DNA of 64,000 nucleotides. Origin: Streptomyces sp. TSRI0107. GTDB taxonomy: Bacteria > Actinomycetota > Actinomycetes > Streptomycetales > Streptomycetaceae. The stretch is from assembly GCF_001905845.1 (NCBI RefSeq), contig NZ_LIVZ01000015.1, positions 152,818 to 216,817 on the forward strand. The letters run 5' to 3'. Made by a program: the position numbers and the translations under genes. Of this stretch, positions 49,978 to 58,037 are shown piece by piece; within the stretch, counting starts at the first letter, position 1; every line of letters begins with the position of its first letter. Under the pieces are notes generated by a model. The model was not told the origin of the DNA. It saw only the letters and a list, made by a program, of their open reading frames with translations, and did no database searches.

Positions 49978-51555
49978 ATGCCCCGAAACACTTCTGTGCC
50001 GGCCCAGGCCCGCACGCGACGGCGCCGTTCCGCCATGGCGGCCGTCACCATTCTGACGATGACCGCGGCGGGCTGCGGTACGGGTGGAGAAGACCTGCCC
50101 GGTGACTCCACCGGGACACTCACGATCGGCATCGGCGCCAAGCCGCAGAGCCTCAACCCGGGAAAGAACGGCAACGGCGGCCAGAACATCGTGCAGTGGC
50201 TGGCCTACGAACCCTTGATCAGAATGAATTCCGACGGCTCCTACAGCCCCGGTCTGGCGACCGAGTGGGGGTACAAGGGAAGCGGCAACACCTCCTTCGA
50301 GATGACCATCAGGACCGACGCCAAGTTCGCCGACGGAACGGCCGTGACGGCCAAGTCGGTCGTCGACACCCTGACGTACTACCTCAAGAACCCTGGTCCG
50401 CTGAGCCACTACATGGCGGGGATCACCTCGGTCCGGGCCAAGGGTGACAAGACCGTCTCCGTCTCCCTCAGCCAGCCCAACCCCATCCTGCCGACCGTCT
50501 TCAGTCAGGTGGCCAACTGGGGTGACATCATCAGCCCGGCCGGCCTCGCCTCCCCCGGCAAGCTCTCCTCACAGATGTTCGGTGCGGGCGCCTACACGAT
50601 GGACCCGGCTCAGACCGTCGACGGCGACCACTACACCTTCGTCAAGAACGAGCACTACTGGAACAAGGCCGCGGTTCACTACGACAAGGTGGTCGTCAAG
50701 GTCCTCCCCGACCCGAACACCGCTCTCCAGACGCTCCGCGGCAGTCAGATCCAGGTCGACATGAACGCCACCGGGGCCCTCGCGCAGCAGGCCCGGTCGG
50801 CCGGGGCCCGGACCATCCAGGGCCCGGGGTTCAACCAGACGCTCTTCCTGGTCGACCGTGCCGGCAAGACAAACAAGCCACTGGGCGACCTCAAGGTGCG
50901 GCAGGCACTGAACCACGCGGTGGACCGGAAGGCGATAGCGAAGGCGCTGGGTGGGGCCTACGAGGCGTCCACGCAGATCTCCCCGCGCGGCACCGACGGA
51001 TACGACAAGGCTCTGAACGACCGCTATCCCTACGACCCGGCCAAGGCCAAGCGGCTTCTCGCCGAGGCCGGTTACCCCGACGGCTTCTCCATGAACGTGC
51101 TGTCGACCAGCCTCCTCGACATGGACACCGTGGCCCAGGCCCTCGCCCAGCAGTTCGCGAAGATCGGCGTCAGGGCCGACATCAAGAGTGTCGGCACCGA
51201 CCTGAACAAGCTGATCTCGGACATGTCGAGCAAGCGGTTCCCCGTCGTGATGTTCAACACCGGCACGGACATGTTCACCAACGCGCTGCAGAACTTCGCG
51301 TCCCCGGTGTCTCCTCTGAACCCGTTCAACAGCCGCGGCAAGGAGGTGACCAGCGCGTTCGACAAGCTGGCCCGGGCACAGGAGAGCCGGCAGCGCAGCG
51401 CCGCGGTCGAGCTCAACAAGGCTGTCGTCGACAACGCCTGGTTCGTCCCCGTCGCCGACACCCCCACGTACATCTTCACCAAGGGCATCACCAACGTGGG
51501 GACCATCGGATCCGCGGGAGCCATCGACGTCCTGAAGTGGCGGCCGGCGTCCTGA
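49978..51555 (+). CDS. Peptide-type ABC transporter substrate-binding lipoprotein
   Basis: 525 residues, SBP_bac_5 family. Lipoprotein signal with lipobox TAAGC near residue 35 (MAAVTILTMTAAGCGTGG); binding protein motifs LTIGIGAKPQSLNPGKN, LAYEPLIRMNSDGSYSPGLA, DRKAIAKALGGAYEASTQIS and FSMNVLSTS. It delivers substrate to the two-permease importer. ATG 49978 follows ACGAGGAGC. The operon ends at the strong hairpin 51578-51627. The substrate cannot be fixed: dipeptides, nickel chelates or sugar oligomers are all used by this family. Confidence 0.9.
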   Translation: MPRNTSVPAQARTRRRRSAMAAVTILTMTAAGCGTGGEDLPGDSTGTLTIGIGAKPQSLNPGKNGNGGQNIVQWLAYEPLIRMNSDGSYSPGLATEWGYKGSGNTSFEMTIRTDAKFADGTAVTAKSVVDTLTYYLKNPGPLSHYMAGITSVRAKGDKTVSVSLSQPNPILPTVFSQVANWGDIISPAGLASPGKLSSQMFGAGAYTMDPAQTVDGDHYTFVKNEHYWNKAAVHYDKVVVKVLPDPNTALQTLRGSQIQVDMNATGALAQQARSAGARTIQGPGFNQTLFLVDRAGKTNKPLGDLKVRQALNHAVDRKAIAKALGGAYEASTQISPRGTDGYDKALNDRYPYDPAKAKRLLAEAGYPDGFSMNVLSTSLLDMDTVAQALAQQFAKIGVRADIKSVGTDLNKLISDMSSKRFPVVMFNTGTDMFTNALQNFASPVSPLNPFNSRGKEVTSAFDKLARAQESRQRSAAVELNKAVVDNAWFVPVADTPTYIFTKGITNVGTIGSAGAIDVLKWRPAS

Positions 51556-51577
51556 GCGCTCACTGAGGTCTTCCCAC

Positions 51578-51627
51578 AAGACGACCGCCCCGAGAACGGC
51601 TACGGCTGTTCTCGGGGCGGTCGTCTT
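51578..51627 (+). terminator. Strong terminator of the ABC importer operon
   Basis: A perfect 20 bp stem (51578-51597 with 51608-51627) and 10-base loop, just after the binding-protein gene; flanking CCCAC and GTGGG extend it with one bulge. Confidence 0.85.
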
Positions 51628-51681
51628 GCTGTGGGTGCGGATGCAGGACACGGACTCGACATGCTGATCGAACACGGCACA

Positions 51682-51738
51682 GGTGCACGGAAACACCGGT
51701 GCACGGACACGACGATGCACGGACACACCGGTGCACAG
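51682..51738 (+). repeat. Imperfect short tandem repeat (GGTGCACGGACAC-like)
   Basis: About three and a half degenerate units (GGTGCACGGAAACACC, GGTGCACGGACACGACGAT, GCACGGACACACC, GGTGCACAG) between two convergent terminators. Non-coding; origin unknown. Confidence 0.6.
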
Positions 51739-51741
51739 AAC

Positions 51742-51783
51742 CAGCGCTGCCGCGCACGCGGTGATGCGTGCGCGGCAGCGCTG
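51742..51783 (-). terminator. Terminator of the leucine-type catabolic operon
   Basis: A perfect 17 bp stem (51742-51758 with 51767-51783) and 8-base loop, 26 bp downstream of the CoA-transferase B gene on its strand. Confidence 0.85.
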
Positions 51784-51808
51784 TCGTGCCCGGTGACCGG
51801 TCGTCATG

Positions 51809-52465
51809 TCACCGCAGGCGCGGCGTTCCTCTCCGCGAGAGCGTGAGCGGCGGTTCGGTCGCCCGCTGTGCCTCGGTGAGGGTCACGTCCGGGGCGAGTT
51901 CGACCACGACGACTGTGCCGTCGACGAGGTCGAACACGCCGAGGTCCGTGATGATCCGCTGGACCACCGCCTTGCCGGTGAGGGGCAGCGAGCAGTCGTT
52001 GACGATCTTGTAGGAGCCGTCCTTGGCCAGGTGCTCCATGAGCACGATGACCTTCCTGGCGCCGTGGACGAGGTCCATGGCTCCGCCCATGCCCTTGATC
52101 ATCTTGCCGGGGATCATCCAGTTGGCGATGTCCCCGGTGGCCGAGACCTGCATGGCGCCCAGGATCGCGGCGTCGATCTTCCCGCCGCGGATCATCCCGA
52201 AGCTGGTCGCGGAGTCGAAGTAGGAGGCGCCCGGGAGCACGGTCACGGTTTCCTTGCCCGCGTTGATGACGTCGGGGTCGACCGCGTCCTCGCTCGGGTA
52301 CGGGCCGGTGCCGAGGATGCCGTTCTCGCTCTGCAGCACCAGTTCGACGCCGGCCGGCACGTGGTTGGGCACCAGCGTCGGCAGTCCGATGCCGAGGTTG
52401 ACGTACATGCCGTCGGACAGCTCGGCGGCGGCCCGTGCCGCCATCTGTTCGCGGTTCCAGCTCAT
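51809..52465 (-). CDS. scoB: 3-oxoacid CoA-transferase, subunit B
   Basis: 218 residues. Family I CoA-transferase beta subunit: NLGIGLPTLVPNHVP, the catalytic glutamate in LQSENGILGTGP, and GGKIDAAILGAMQVSATGDI. With subunit A it moves CoA from succinyl-CoA to acetoacetate or a related 3-oxoacid; in this operon that would activate the acetoacetate released by the CitE-type lyase, or dispose of it. Last gene of the operon, overlapping subunit A by 4 bp, with a strong hairpin downstream. Confidence 0.9.
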   Translation of the reverse strand: MSWNREQMAARAAAELSDGMYVNLGIGLPTLVPNHVPAGVELVLQSENGILGTGPYPSEDAVDPDVINAGKETVTVLPGASYFDSATSFGMIRGGKIDAAILGAMQVSATGDIANWMIPGKMIKGMGGAMDLVHGARKVIVLMEHLAKDGSYKIVNDCSLPLTGKAVVQRIITDLGVFDLVDGTVVVVELAPDVTLTEAQRATEPPLTLSRRGTPRLR

Positions 52466-53229
52466 GCCGGGGCCTCCGTCCGCACCGTCCGCTTCTCGAT
52501 CCGCTTCTCCGCGGCCTGCCCGGGGTCCAGGGCGACCACGCGGTGGACGTAGACCCCGGGGGTGTGCACGTCGTGCGGGGCGATCTCACCCGGCTCCACC
52601 AGCTCCTCCACCTCGGCGATGGTGATGCGGCCGGACATGGCCGCCAGCGGATTGAAGTTGCGGGCGGAGTCCTTGTAGACGAGATTGCCGTGCCGGTCCC
52701 CCTTCCAGGCCCGCACCAAGGCGTAGTCGGCCACGATCGCCCGTTCCAGGACGTAGTCGGTGCCGTCGAAGCGCGCGGTCGGCTTGGGGGGACTCGCGAT
52801 CTCCACGTTGCCGTCGGCGTCGTACTTCCACGGCAGGCCGCCCTCGGCGACCTGGGTCCCGACGCCCGACGCCGTGTAGAAGGCGGGGATGCCGGAGCCG
52901 CCCGCGCGCAGCCGCTCGGCGAGCGTGCCCTGCGGGGTGAGTTCCACCTCCAGCTCACCGGAGAGGTACTGCCGGGCGAACTCCTTGTTCTCCCCCACGT
53001 ACGAGGCGACGATGCGCCGCAGCCGCCCGGCGCCGAGCAGCAGGCCGAGGCCCCAGTCGTCGACGCCGGCGTTGTTGGAGACGGCCTCGATGTCGCCGGC
53101 CCCGGTCTCCAGGAGCGCCCGGATCAGCACCGCCGGGATGCCGCAGAGCCCGAAGCCGCCGAAGGCGATCGTGCTGCCCGAGGTGATGTCGGCGACCGCC
53201 TCGGCCGCCGACGCCCTGACCTTGTCCAT
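52462..53229 (-). CDS. scoA: 3-oxoacid CoA-transferase, subunit A
   Basis: 255 residues. ATG 53229 gives MDKVRASAAEAV. CoA-transferase alpha fold: GSTIAFGGFGLCGIPAVLIR (GFG loop), AVSNNAGVDDWGLG, GGSGIPAFYTASGVGTQVAEGG. It begins one base after the stop of the carboxylase alpha gene and overlaps subunit B by ATGA, so stoichiometric synthesis is likely. Confidence 0.9.
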   Translation of the reverse strand: MDKVRASAAEAVADITSGSTIAFGGFGLCGIPAVLIRALLETGAGDIEAVSNNAGVDDWGLGLLLGAGRLRRIVASYVGENKEFARQYLSGELEVELTPQGTLAERLRAGGSGIPAFYTASGVGTQVAEGGLPWKYDADGNVEIASPPKPTARFDGTDYVLERAIVADYALVRAWKGDRHGNLVYKDSARNFNPLAAMSGRITIAEVEELVEPGEIAPHDVHTPGVYVHRVVALDPGQAAEKRIEKRTVRTEAPA

Positions 53230-53230
53230 G

Positions 53231-55153
53231 TCAGTCCTCCGTCGCGGGGGCCGTGGTGCCGCTCGGCGTGGCGGCGATCTCGAAGAGCCGTGCGCCAAGG
53301 GCGACTTGGTCCCCCGCCCGCGCGCTGACGACGCTGACCGTGCCGTCGCACGGGGCCGTCAGGGTGACCTCCATCTTCATCGCCTCCATCACGCCCAGCA
53401 CGTCGCCCTGGGCGACCCGGTCGGCCACCGCCACCCGCACGTGGACGACGGTGCCCGGCATCGGTGCCGCCACCGTGCCGTCGCCCGCGGCCACGGCACC
53501 GCCGGTCACCCGGTCCGGTGGGACGAGGACGTGCCGCTGGCCGTGGCAGACGACTTCGAGACCGGCGCCGTGCGCGGCGACGTACGCCGTCACCGCTCCC
53601 TCGCCCGGGTCGGCCACGATCCGCGCGATGCCGTCGTGGTCGGTGAGGGCGATCTCGCGCACCGGCAGGCCGTCGACGGTGCCCGCCGCGAGGTCGACCG
53701 GCACCGGCACGTCCAGCCGGATGCGGGCCGGAGCGGCGTCGGCGGTGGTGCGGAAGCCGTCGCCCGCCCAGGGCCCGGTGGTCGCGGCGAGGCGGCGCGC
53801 CGCGACCCACGCGCCGAGCGCACGGGCCGTGTCCTGCGGCGGGGATTTCACCTCGTGACGGTCGAGCCAGGCGGTGTCGATGACCGCGTCACGGAACTCG
53901 TCGGTGGCCAGCAACGCCCGCAGGAACCCGGTGTTGGTGGTCAGGCCGAGGATGGCGGTGCGGTCGAGTGCGGCGACAAGCCTGCGGCGTGCCGTCTCGC
54001 GATCGGGGCCGTGCACGATGATCTTGGCAAGCATCGGGTCGTAGGCGGTGCTCACCACCTGGCCCGACTCCAGCGCCTGATCGACCCGGGCGAGCTCCTC
54101 GGGCCACTGGACGAAGGAGGCCCGGCCGGCCTGGGGCAGGAAGCCGCCGAAGGCGTCCTCGGCGTAGATGCGCGCCTCGATCGCGTGGCCGGTGCTCGCG
54201 ACGTCGTCCTGGGTCAACGGCAACGACTCGCCCGCGGCGGCGAGGAGCTGCAGCTCGACCAGGTCGAGGCCGGTGATCGCCTCGGTGACCGGGTGCTCCA
54301 CCTGGAGGCGGGTGTTCATCTCCAGGAAGTAGAACTCCCCCGTCGCGGCGTCGAGAAGGAACTCGACGGTGCCGGCCCCCACGTACCCGACCTCGCGGGC
54401 CAGGTCGACGGCCGCCGCGGTCAGGCGGGCCCGGGTGGCGGCGGGGATGGTGGGTGCCGGCGCCTCCTCGATGACCTTCTGGTGGCGCCGCTGGGTGGAG
54501 CAGTCGCGCTCCCACAGGTGCAGTACGGTGCCGTGGCTGTCGCCCATCACCTGTACCTCCAGGTGGCGGCCCGACTCGACGTACTTCTCGATCAGGAGGG
54601 TGTCGTCGCCGAAGGCGCCGGCGGCCTCGCGCCGGGCCGCCGCGACGGCCTCGGCGAAGCCGTCGGCGGAGCGGACCACGCGCATGCCCTTGCCGCCACC
54701 GCCGGCGGCGGCCTTCACGAGGACCGGGTAGGCGAAGCCCGCCGGGTCGTCGTCGAGGGAGTACGACGGCACCACCGGCACCCCGGCGGCGACCGCGACT
54801 TCGCGGGCGGCGTCCTTGCGGCCCATGCGCTCCATGACCGCGGCGCTCGGCCCGGCCAGCCGCACCCCGGCTCTCTCGAGCGCTTCGGCGAAGGCGGCCC
54901 GCTCCGACAGGAAGCCGTAGCCGGGGTGGACCACGTCGGCGGCCGTGGCGACGGCGGCCGCGACGACGGCGTCGATGTCGAGATAGCTGGACACGCGCAC
55001 CGCCTCGTCGGCGGCCCGCACGTGCGGGGCGGCGGAGTCGGTGTCGGTGTAGACGGCGATGGTGCGCAGGCCGAGCCGACGGGCGGTGCCGAAGATCCGC
55101 AGCGCGATCTCACCGCGGTTGGCGACCAGGACCGATGTCAGGGTGGACGGCAT
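53231..55153 (-). CDS. Acyl-CoA carboxylase alpha subunit (biotin carboxylase-BCCP)
   Basis: 640 residues. Biotin carboxylase domain (1-450): SVLVANRGEIALRIF, AAGGGGKGMR, EKYVESGRHLEVQVM, FLEMNTRLQVEHPVTE; a beta-rich BT linker; and a C-terminal biotinyl domain with biotin lysine 593 in GVMEAMKMEVTL. The pairing with the adjacent methylcrotonyl-type beta subunit, and the acyl-CoA dehydrogenase, hydratase and lyase genes of the same operon, point to 3-methylcrotonyl-CoA carboxylation in leucine breakdown, although acetyl/propionyl-CoA is possible. Starts 6 bp after the beta gene. Confidence 0.92.
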   Translation of the reverse strand: MPSTLTSVLVANRGEIALRIFGTARRLGLRTIAVYTDTDSAAPHVRAADEAVRVSSYLDIDAVVAAAVATAADVVHPGYGFLSERAAFAEALERAGVRLAGPSAAVMERMGRKDAAREVAVAAGVPVVPSYSLDDDPAGFAYPVLVKAAAGGGGKGMRVVRSADGFAEAVAAARREAAGAFGDDTLLIEKYVESGRHLEVQVMGDSHGTVLHLWERDCSTQRRHQKVIEEAPAPTIPAATRARLTAAAVDLAREVGYVGAGTVEFLLDAATGEFYFLEMNTRLQVEHPVTEAITGLDLVELQLLAAAGESLPLTQDDVASTGHAIEARIYAEDAFGGFLPQAGRASFVQWPEELARVDQALESGQVVSTAYDPMLAKIIVHGPDRETARRRLVAALDRTAILGLTTNTGFLRALLATDEFRDAVIDTAWLDRHEVKSPPQDTARALGAWVAARRLAATTGPWAGDGFRTTADAAPARIRLDVPVPVDLAAGTVDGLPVREIALTDHDGIARIVADPGEGAVTAYVAAHGAGLEVVCHGQRHVLVPPDRVTGGAVAAGDGTVAAPMPGTVVHVRVAVADRVAQGDVLGVMEAMKMEVTLTAPCDGTVSVVSARAGDQVALGARLFEIAATPSGTTAPATED

Positions 55154-55159
55154 CGTGAA

Positions 55160-56704
55160 TCACATCCTGAAGACGCCGTAGGACGGCGCGGGGATCGGGG
55201 CGTGCGCGGCGGTGGCGAGTGCCATGCCGAGGACCCGGCGGGTGTCGGCGGGGTCGATGACGCCGTCGTCCCACAGCCGGGCGGTGGAGTAGTAGGCCGA
55301 GCTCTTGCGCTCGTACTCGGCCCGGATCGGGGCTTTGAACGCCTCCTCCTCGTCCGGGGAGTCGAAGCCGCGCACGGTGGCCAGCACCGACGCGGCCTGT
55401 TCCCCGCCCATCACCGAGATGCGGGCGTTGGGCCACATCCACAGGAAGCGGGGGTCGTAGGCGCGCCCGCACATCCCGTAGTTTCCGGCGCCGTAGGAAC
55501 CGCCGATGACGACCGTGAACTTCGGCACCACCGAGCAGGCCACCGCGGTGACGAGCTTCGCGCCGTCCTTGGCGATGCCGCGGTTCTCGTAGTCCTTGCC
55601 GACCATGAAGCCGGTGATGTTCTGCAGGAAGAGCAGCGGGATGCCGCGCTGGTTGCACAGCTCCACGAAGTGGGCGCCCTTGACGGCCGACTCGTTGAAC
55701 AGGATGCCGTTGTTGGCCACGATGCCGATCGGGTAGCCGTGGATGCGCGCGAAGCCGCACACCAGGGTGTCGCCGTAGAGGGCCTTGAACTCCTGCAGCC
55801 GCGAGCCGTCGACGATGCGCCGGATCACCTCGCGCACGTCGTACGGCGTGCGCGAGTCGGTGGGCACGACGTCGTAGAGCGTCTCGGGGTCCTCGAGCGG
55901 TTCCTCCACCGGCGCGGCGCGCAGCGAGGCGGCGTCGGGCCGCTCGAAGGTCGCGACGATGGAGCGGACGGTCTCCAGGGCGTGCTCGTCGTCGTCGGCC
56001 AGGTGGTCGACGACACCGGACTTGGTGGCGTGCACCAGGCCGCCGCCGAGGTCCTCGGCGGTGACGATCTCGCCGGTCGCCGCCTTCACCAGGGGCGGTC
56101 CTCCGAGGAAGATCGTTCCCTGGTCGCGCACGATCACGGTCTCGTCCGACATGGCGGGCACGTAGGCGCCGCCGGCGGTGCAGGAGCCCATGACCGCGGC
56201 GATCTGCGGGACTCCGCGGGCCGAGAGGTTGGCCTGGTTGAAGAAGATCCGGCCGAAGTGCTCCCGGTCGGGGAAGACTTCGTCCTGATGCGGCAGGTTG
56301 GCTCCGCCGCTGTCCACCAGGGCGATGCAGGGCAGCAGGTTGTCGGCGGCGACCTGCTGGGCGCGCAGGTGCTTCTTCACCGTCATCGGGTAGTAGGAGC
56401 CGCCCTTGACGGTGGCGTCGTTGGCGATCACCAGGCATTCGCGGCCCCGTACCCGGCCGATGCCGGTCACGATGCCCGCCGAGGGCACCGTCCACGGGTC
56501 GTCGCCGGTGCCGTACATCCCGTACGCCGCCAGCGGGCCGAGCTCGAGGAACGGGCTGCCGGGGTCGAGCAGCCGGTCTATCCGGTCGCGCACCAGGAGC
56601 TTGCCGCGGGCGGTGTGCTTCGCACGGGCCGCGGCGCTGCCGCCCTGCCGTACGCGCGCCAGTCGAGTGCGGAGTTCGGCGGTGAGATCGCGCAGGTCCT
56701 CCAT
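55160..56704 (-). CDS. Acyl-CoA carboxylase beta subunit (methylcrotonyl type)
   Basis: 514 residues, carboxyltransferase. N-terminal RDRIDRLLDPGSPFLELGPL, then YPMTVKKHLRAQQVA, CIALVDSGGANLPHQDEVFP, MGSCTAGGAYVPAMSDETVI, and C-terminal GIPLLFLQNITGFMVGKDYE, GGSYGAGNYGMCGRAYDPRF. The GANLPxQ and FLQNITGFMVG forms with GAGNYGMCG are characteristic of 3-methylcrotonyl-CoA carboxylase beta subunits rather than of propionyl-CoA carboxylase. ATG 56704 shares its A with the last base of the preceding TGA. Confidence 0.92.
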   Translation of the reverse strand: MEDLRDLTAELRTRLARVRQGGSAAARAKHTARGKLLVRDRIDRLLDPGSPFLELGPLAAYGMYGTGDDPWTVPSAGIVTGIGRVRGRECLVIANDATVKGGSYYPMTVKKHLRAQQVAADNLLPCIALVDSGGANLPHQDEVFPDREHFGRIFFNQANLSARGVPQIAAVMGSCTAGGAYVPAMSDETVIVRDQGTIFLGGPPLVKAATGEIVTAEDLGGGLVHATKSGVVDHLADDDEHALETVRSIVATFERPDAASLRAAPVEEPLEDPETLYDVVPTDSRTPYDVREVIRRIVDGSRLQEFKALYGDTLVCGFARIHGYPIGIVANNGILFNESAVKGAHFVELCNQRGIPLLFLQNITGFMVGKDYENRGIAKDGAKLVTAVACSVVPKFTVVIGGSYGAGNYGMCGRAYDPRFLWMWPNARISVMGGEQAASVLATVRGFDSPDEEEAFKAPIRAEYERKSSAYYSTARLWDDGVIDPADTRRVLGMALATAAHAPIPAPSYGVFRM

Positions 56705-57552
56705 CAGCGGCCTCCTTCCATGTCGTCGGTCAGGGCGGCGAGCCGGACGATCCGCTCCGCCTGTGCGTAGATGGGGCCGTCGACCATCCGGCCCTCGAAG
56801 GTGGTGACACCGCGTTCCGTGCCCGCGTGGGCCAGGAGCCGCCGGGCCCACGCCAGCCGCTCCGGGCCGGGGCGGTACGCCGCGCGGATCACCGGCGTCT
56901 GGGTGGGGTGGATGGCCACCTTGGCGTCGAAGCCGCAGGCGACCGCGTCGTCCGCTTCGGCGCGCAGCCCGTCGAGGTCGGGGATGTCCATGTACACCGA
57001 GTCGAGGGCGAGCCGGCCGGCCGTCTTGGCGGCGATCAGCGACTGCGAGCGGGCGTGTACGGCCACGTCGCGGTAGCGGCCGTCCTCGCGCCGGCTGGCG
57101 AAGCCTCCGAGCCCGGCGACCAGGTCGTCGGCGCCCCACATCACGCCGATCACGTTGGCCTGCGCGGCCAGGTCGACGGCGTACGCAACTCCGCGCGGCG
57201 TCTCCAGCAGCACGATGACGTCGTGGCGCAGGGCCGCGACGGTCTCCGGGCGTTCGGCCTTGGCCAGCATGAGCCGGGGAATCGCCAGTTCGCCGGCGAG
57301 GGTCAGGTCGGCCGGGTGCTCGGGGGAATCGGCGGCGTTGACGCGCACGACGGTCCGGTCGCGGTCGAAGGAGCCGTCGGCGACCAGGCCGCGCAGCGCG
57401 TCCCGTGCGGCCGCCTTGCGGTCGGGGGCGACCGCGTCCTCCAGGTCGACGATCACCACGTCGGCGGCGGCCAGGGCCTTGGTGTACCGCTCGGGCCGGT
57501 CGGCGGGACAGAAGAGCCAGGCCGGTCCTGGCTCCCAGCGGTTCTCAGACAT
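56704..57552 (-). CDS. CitE-type (HpcH/HpaI) CoA-ester lyase
   Basis: 282 residues. CitE-family barrel: ADVVIVDLEDAVAPDRKAAA (metal and CoA), TVVRVNAADSPE, LPRLMLAKAE region, VIVLLETPRGV with the metal-binding Glu, and MWGADDLVAGLGG. In M. tuberculosis the homologous gene lies in an operon of the same composition, and this type of enzyme cleaves a 3-hydroxy-acyl-CoA such as citramalyl- or HMG-CoA. In leucine breakdown it would cut HMG-CoA to acetyl-CoA and acetoacetate, replacing the HMGL enzyme. Overlaps the MaoC gene by 8 bp. Confidence 0.88.
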   Translation of the reverse strand: MSENRWEPGPAWLFCPADRPERYTKALAAADVVIVDLEDAVAPDRKAAARDALRGLVADGSFDRDRTVVRVNAADSPEHPADLTLAGELAIPRLMLAKAERPETVAALRHDVIVLLETPRGVAYAVDLAAQANVIGVMWGADDLVAGLGGFASRREDGRYRDVAVHARSQSLIAAKTAGRLALDSVYMDIPDLDGLRAEADDAVACGFDAKVAIHPTQTPVIRAAYRPGPERLAWARRLLAHAGTERGVTTFEGRMVDGPIYAQAERIVRLAALTDDMEGGR

Positions 57553-58024
57553 CCGGCGCCATCCTCACCAGCGTGTTGCGGGTGGCCACCGCGACGACCT
57601 CGCCGTGCTGGTTCCGGGCGGTGTGGGCCATCGTCACCACGCCCTCGCCGGGCCTGCTGGAGGAGGGCCGCTTGTCCACGATCAGTGTCTCGGCGTAGAT
57701 GGTGTCGCCGTGCCGCACGGGGGCGGGGAACCTCACCTCCGTGAAGCCCAGGTTGGCCACGATGGTGCCCTGGGTCAGCTGTGCGACCGAGAGCCCGACC
57801 AGTGTGGAGAGGGTCCACATCGAGTTGACGAGCCGTTCGTGGAAGGGCGGCCGGTCGCCGCTCTCGAAGGCGTCGAGGTGGAGGGGCTGGGTGTTCATCG
57901 TCAGGGTGGTGAACACCACGTTGTCGGCCTCGGTGGCGGTGCGTCCGGGGCGGTGCTCGTACACGGCACCGACCTCGAACTCCTCGAACCACAGGCCCCG
58001 TTGGCGGATTCGCTGCTCGCTCAT
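57545..58024 (-). CDS. MaoC-like hot-dog hydratase
   Basis: 159 residues. MaoC/R-hydratase fold: GLWFEEFEVGAVYEHRPGRT, TEADNVVFTTLTMNTQPLHL (the position of the catalytic Asp/His pair is Asn and His here: NTQPLHLD), LGLSVAQL-type helix (VGLSVAQLTQGTIVANL) and FPAPVRHGDTIYAET. It probably hydrates 3-methylglutaconyl-CoA or a related enoyl-CoA, doing the job of a crotonase in this pathway. Starts 13 bp downstream of the acyl-CoA dehydrogenase stop. Confidence 0.88.
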   Translation of the reverse strand: MSEQRIRQRGLWFEEFEVGAVYEHRPGRTATEADNVVFTTLTMNTQPLHLDAFESGDRPPFHERLVNSMWTLSTLVGLSVAQLTQGTIVANLGFTEVRFPAPVRHGDTIYAETLIVDKRPSSSRPGEGVVTMAHTARNQHGEVVAVATRNTLVRMAPDV

Positions 58025-58037
58025 TCGTGCTTTCCGT

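Noticed and set aside
51682..51738. CRISPR-like repeat array
   Set aside because: Units are 13-19 bp, degenerate, without spacers of constant length and without cas genes.
52889..56770. Very long plus-strand open frame opposite the carboxylase and CoA-transferase genes
   Set aside because: The strand carries compositionally biased, Gly/Arg/Val-rich translation without motifs; the minus strand has unmistakable enzymes with overlapping starts. High-GC shadow.
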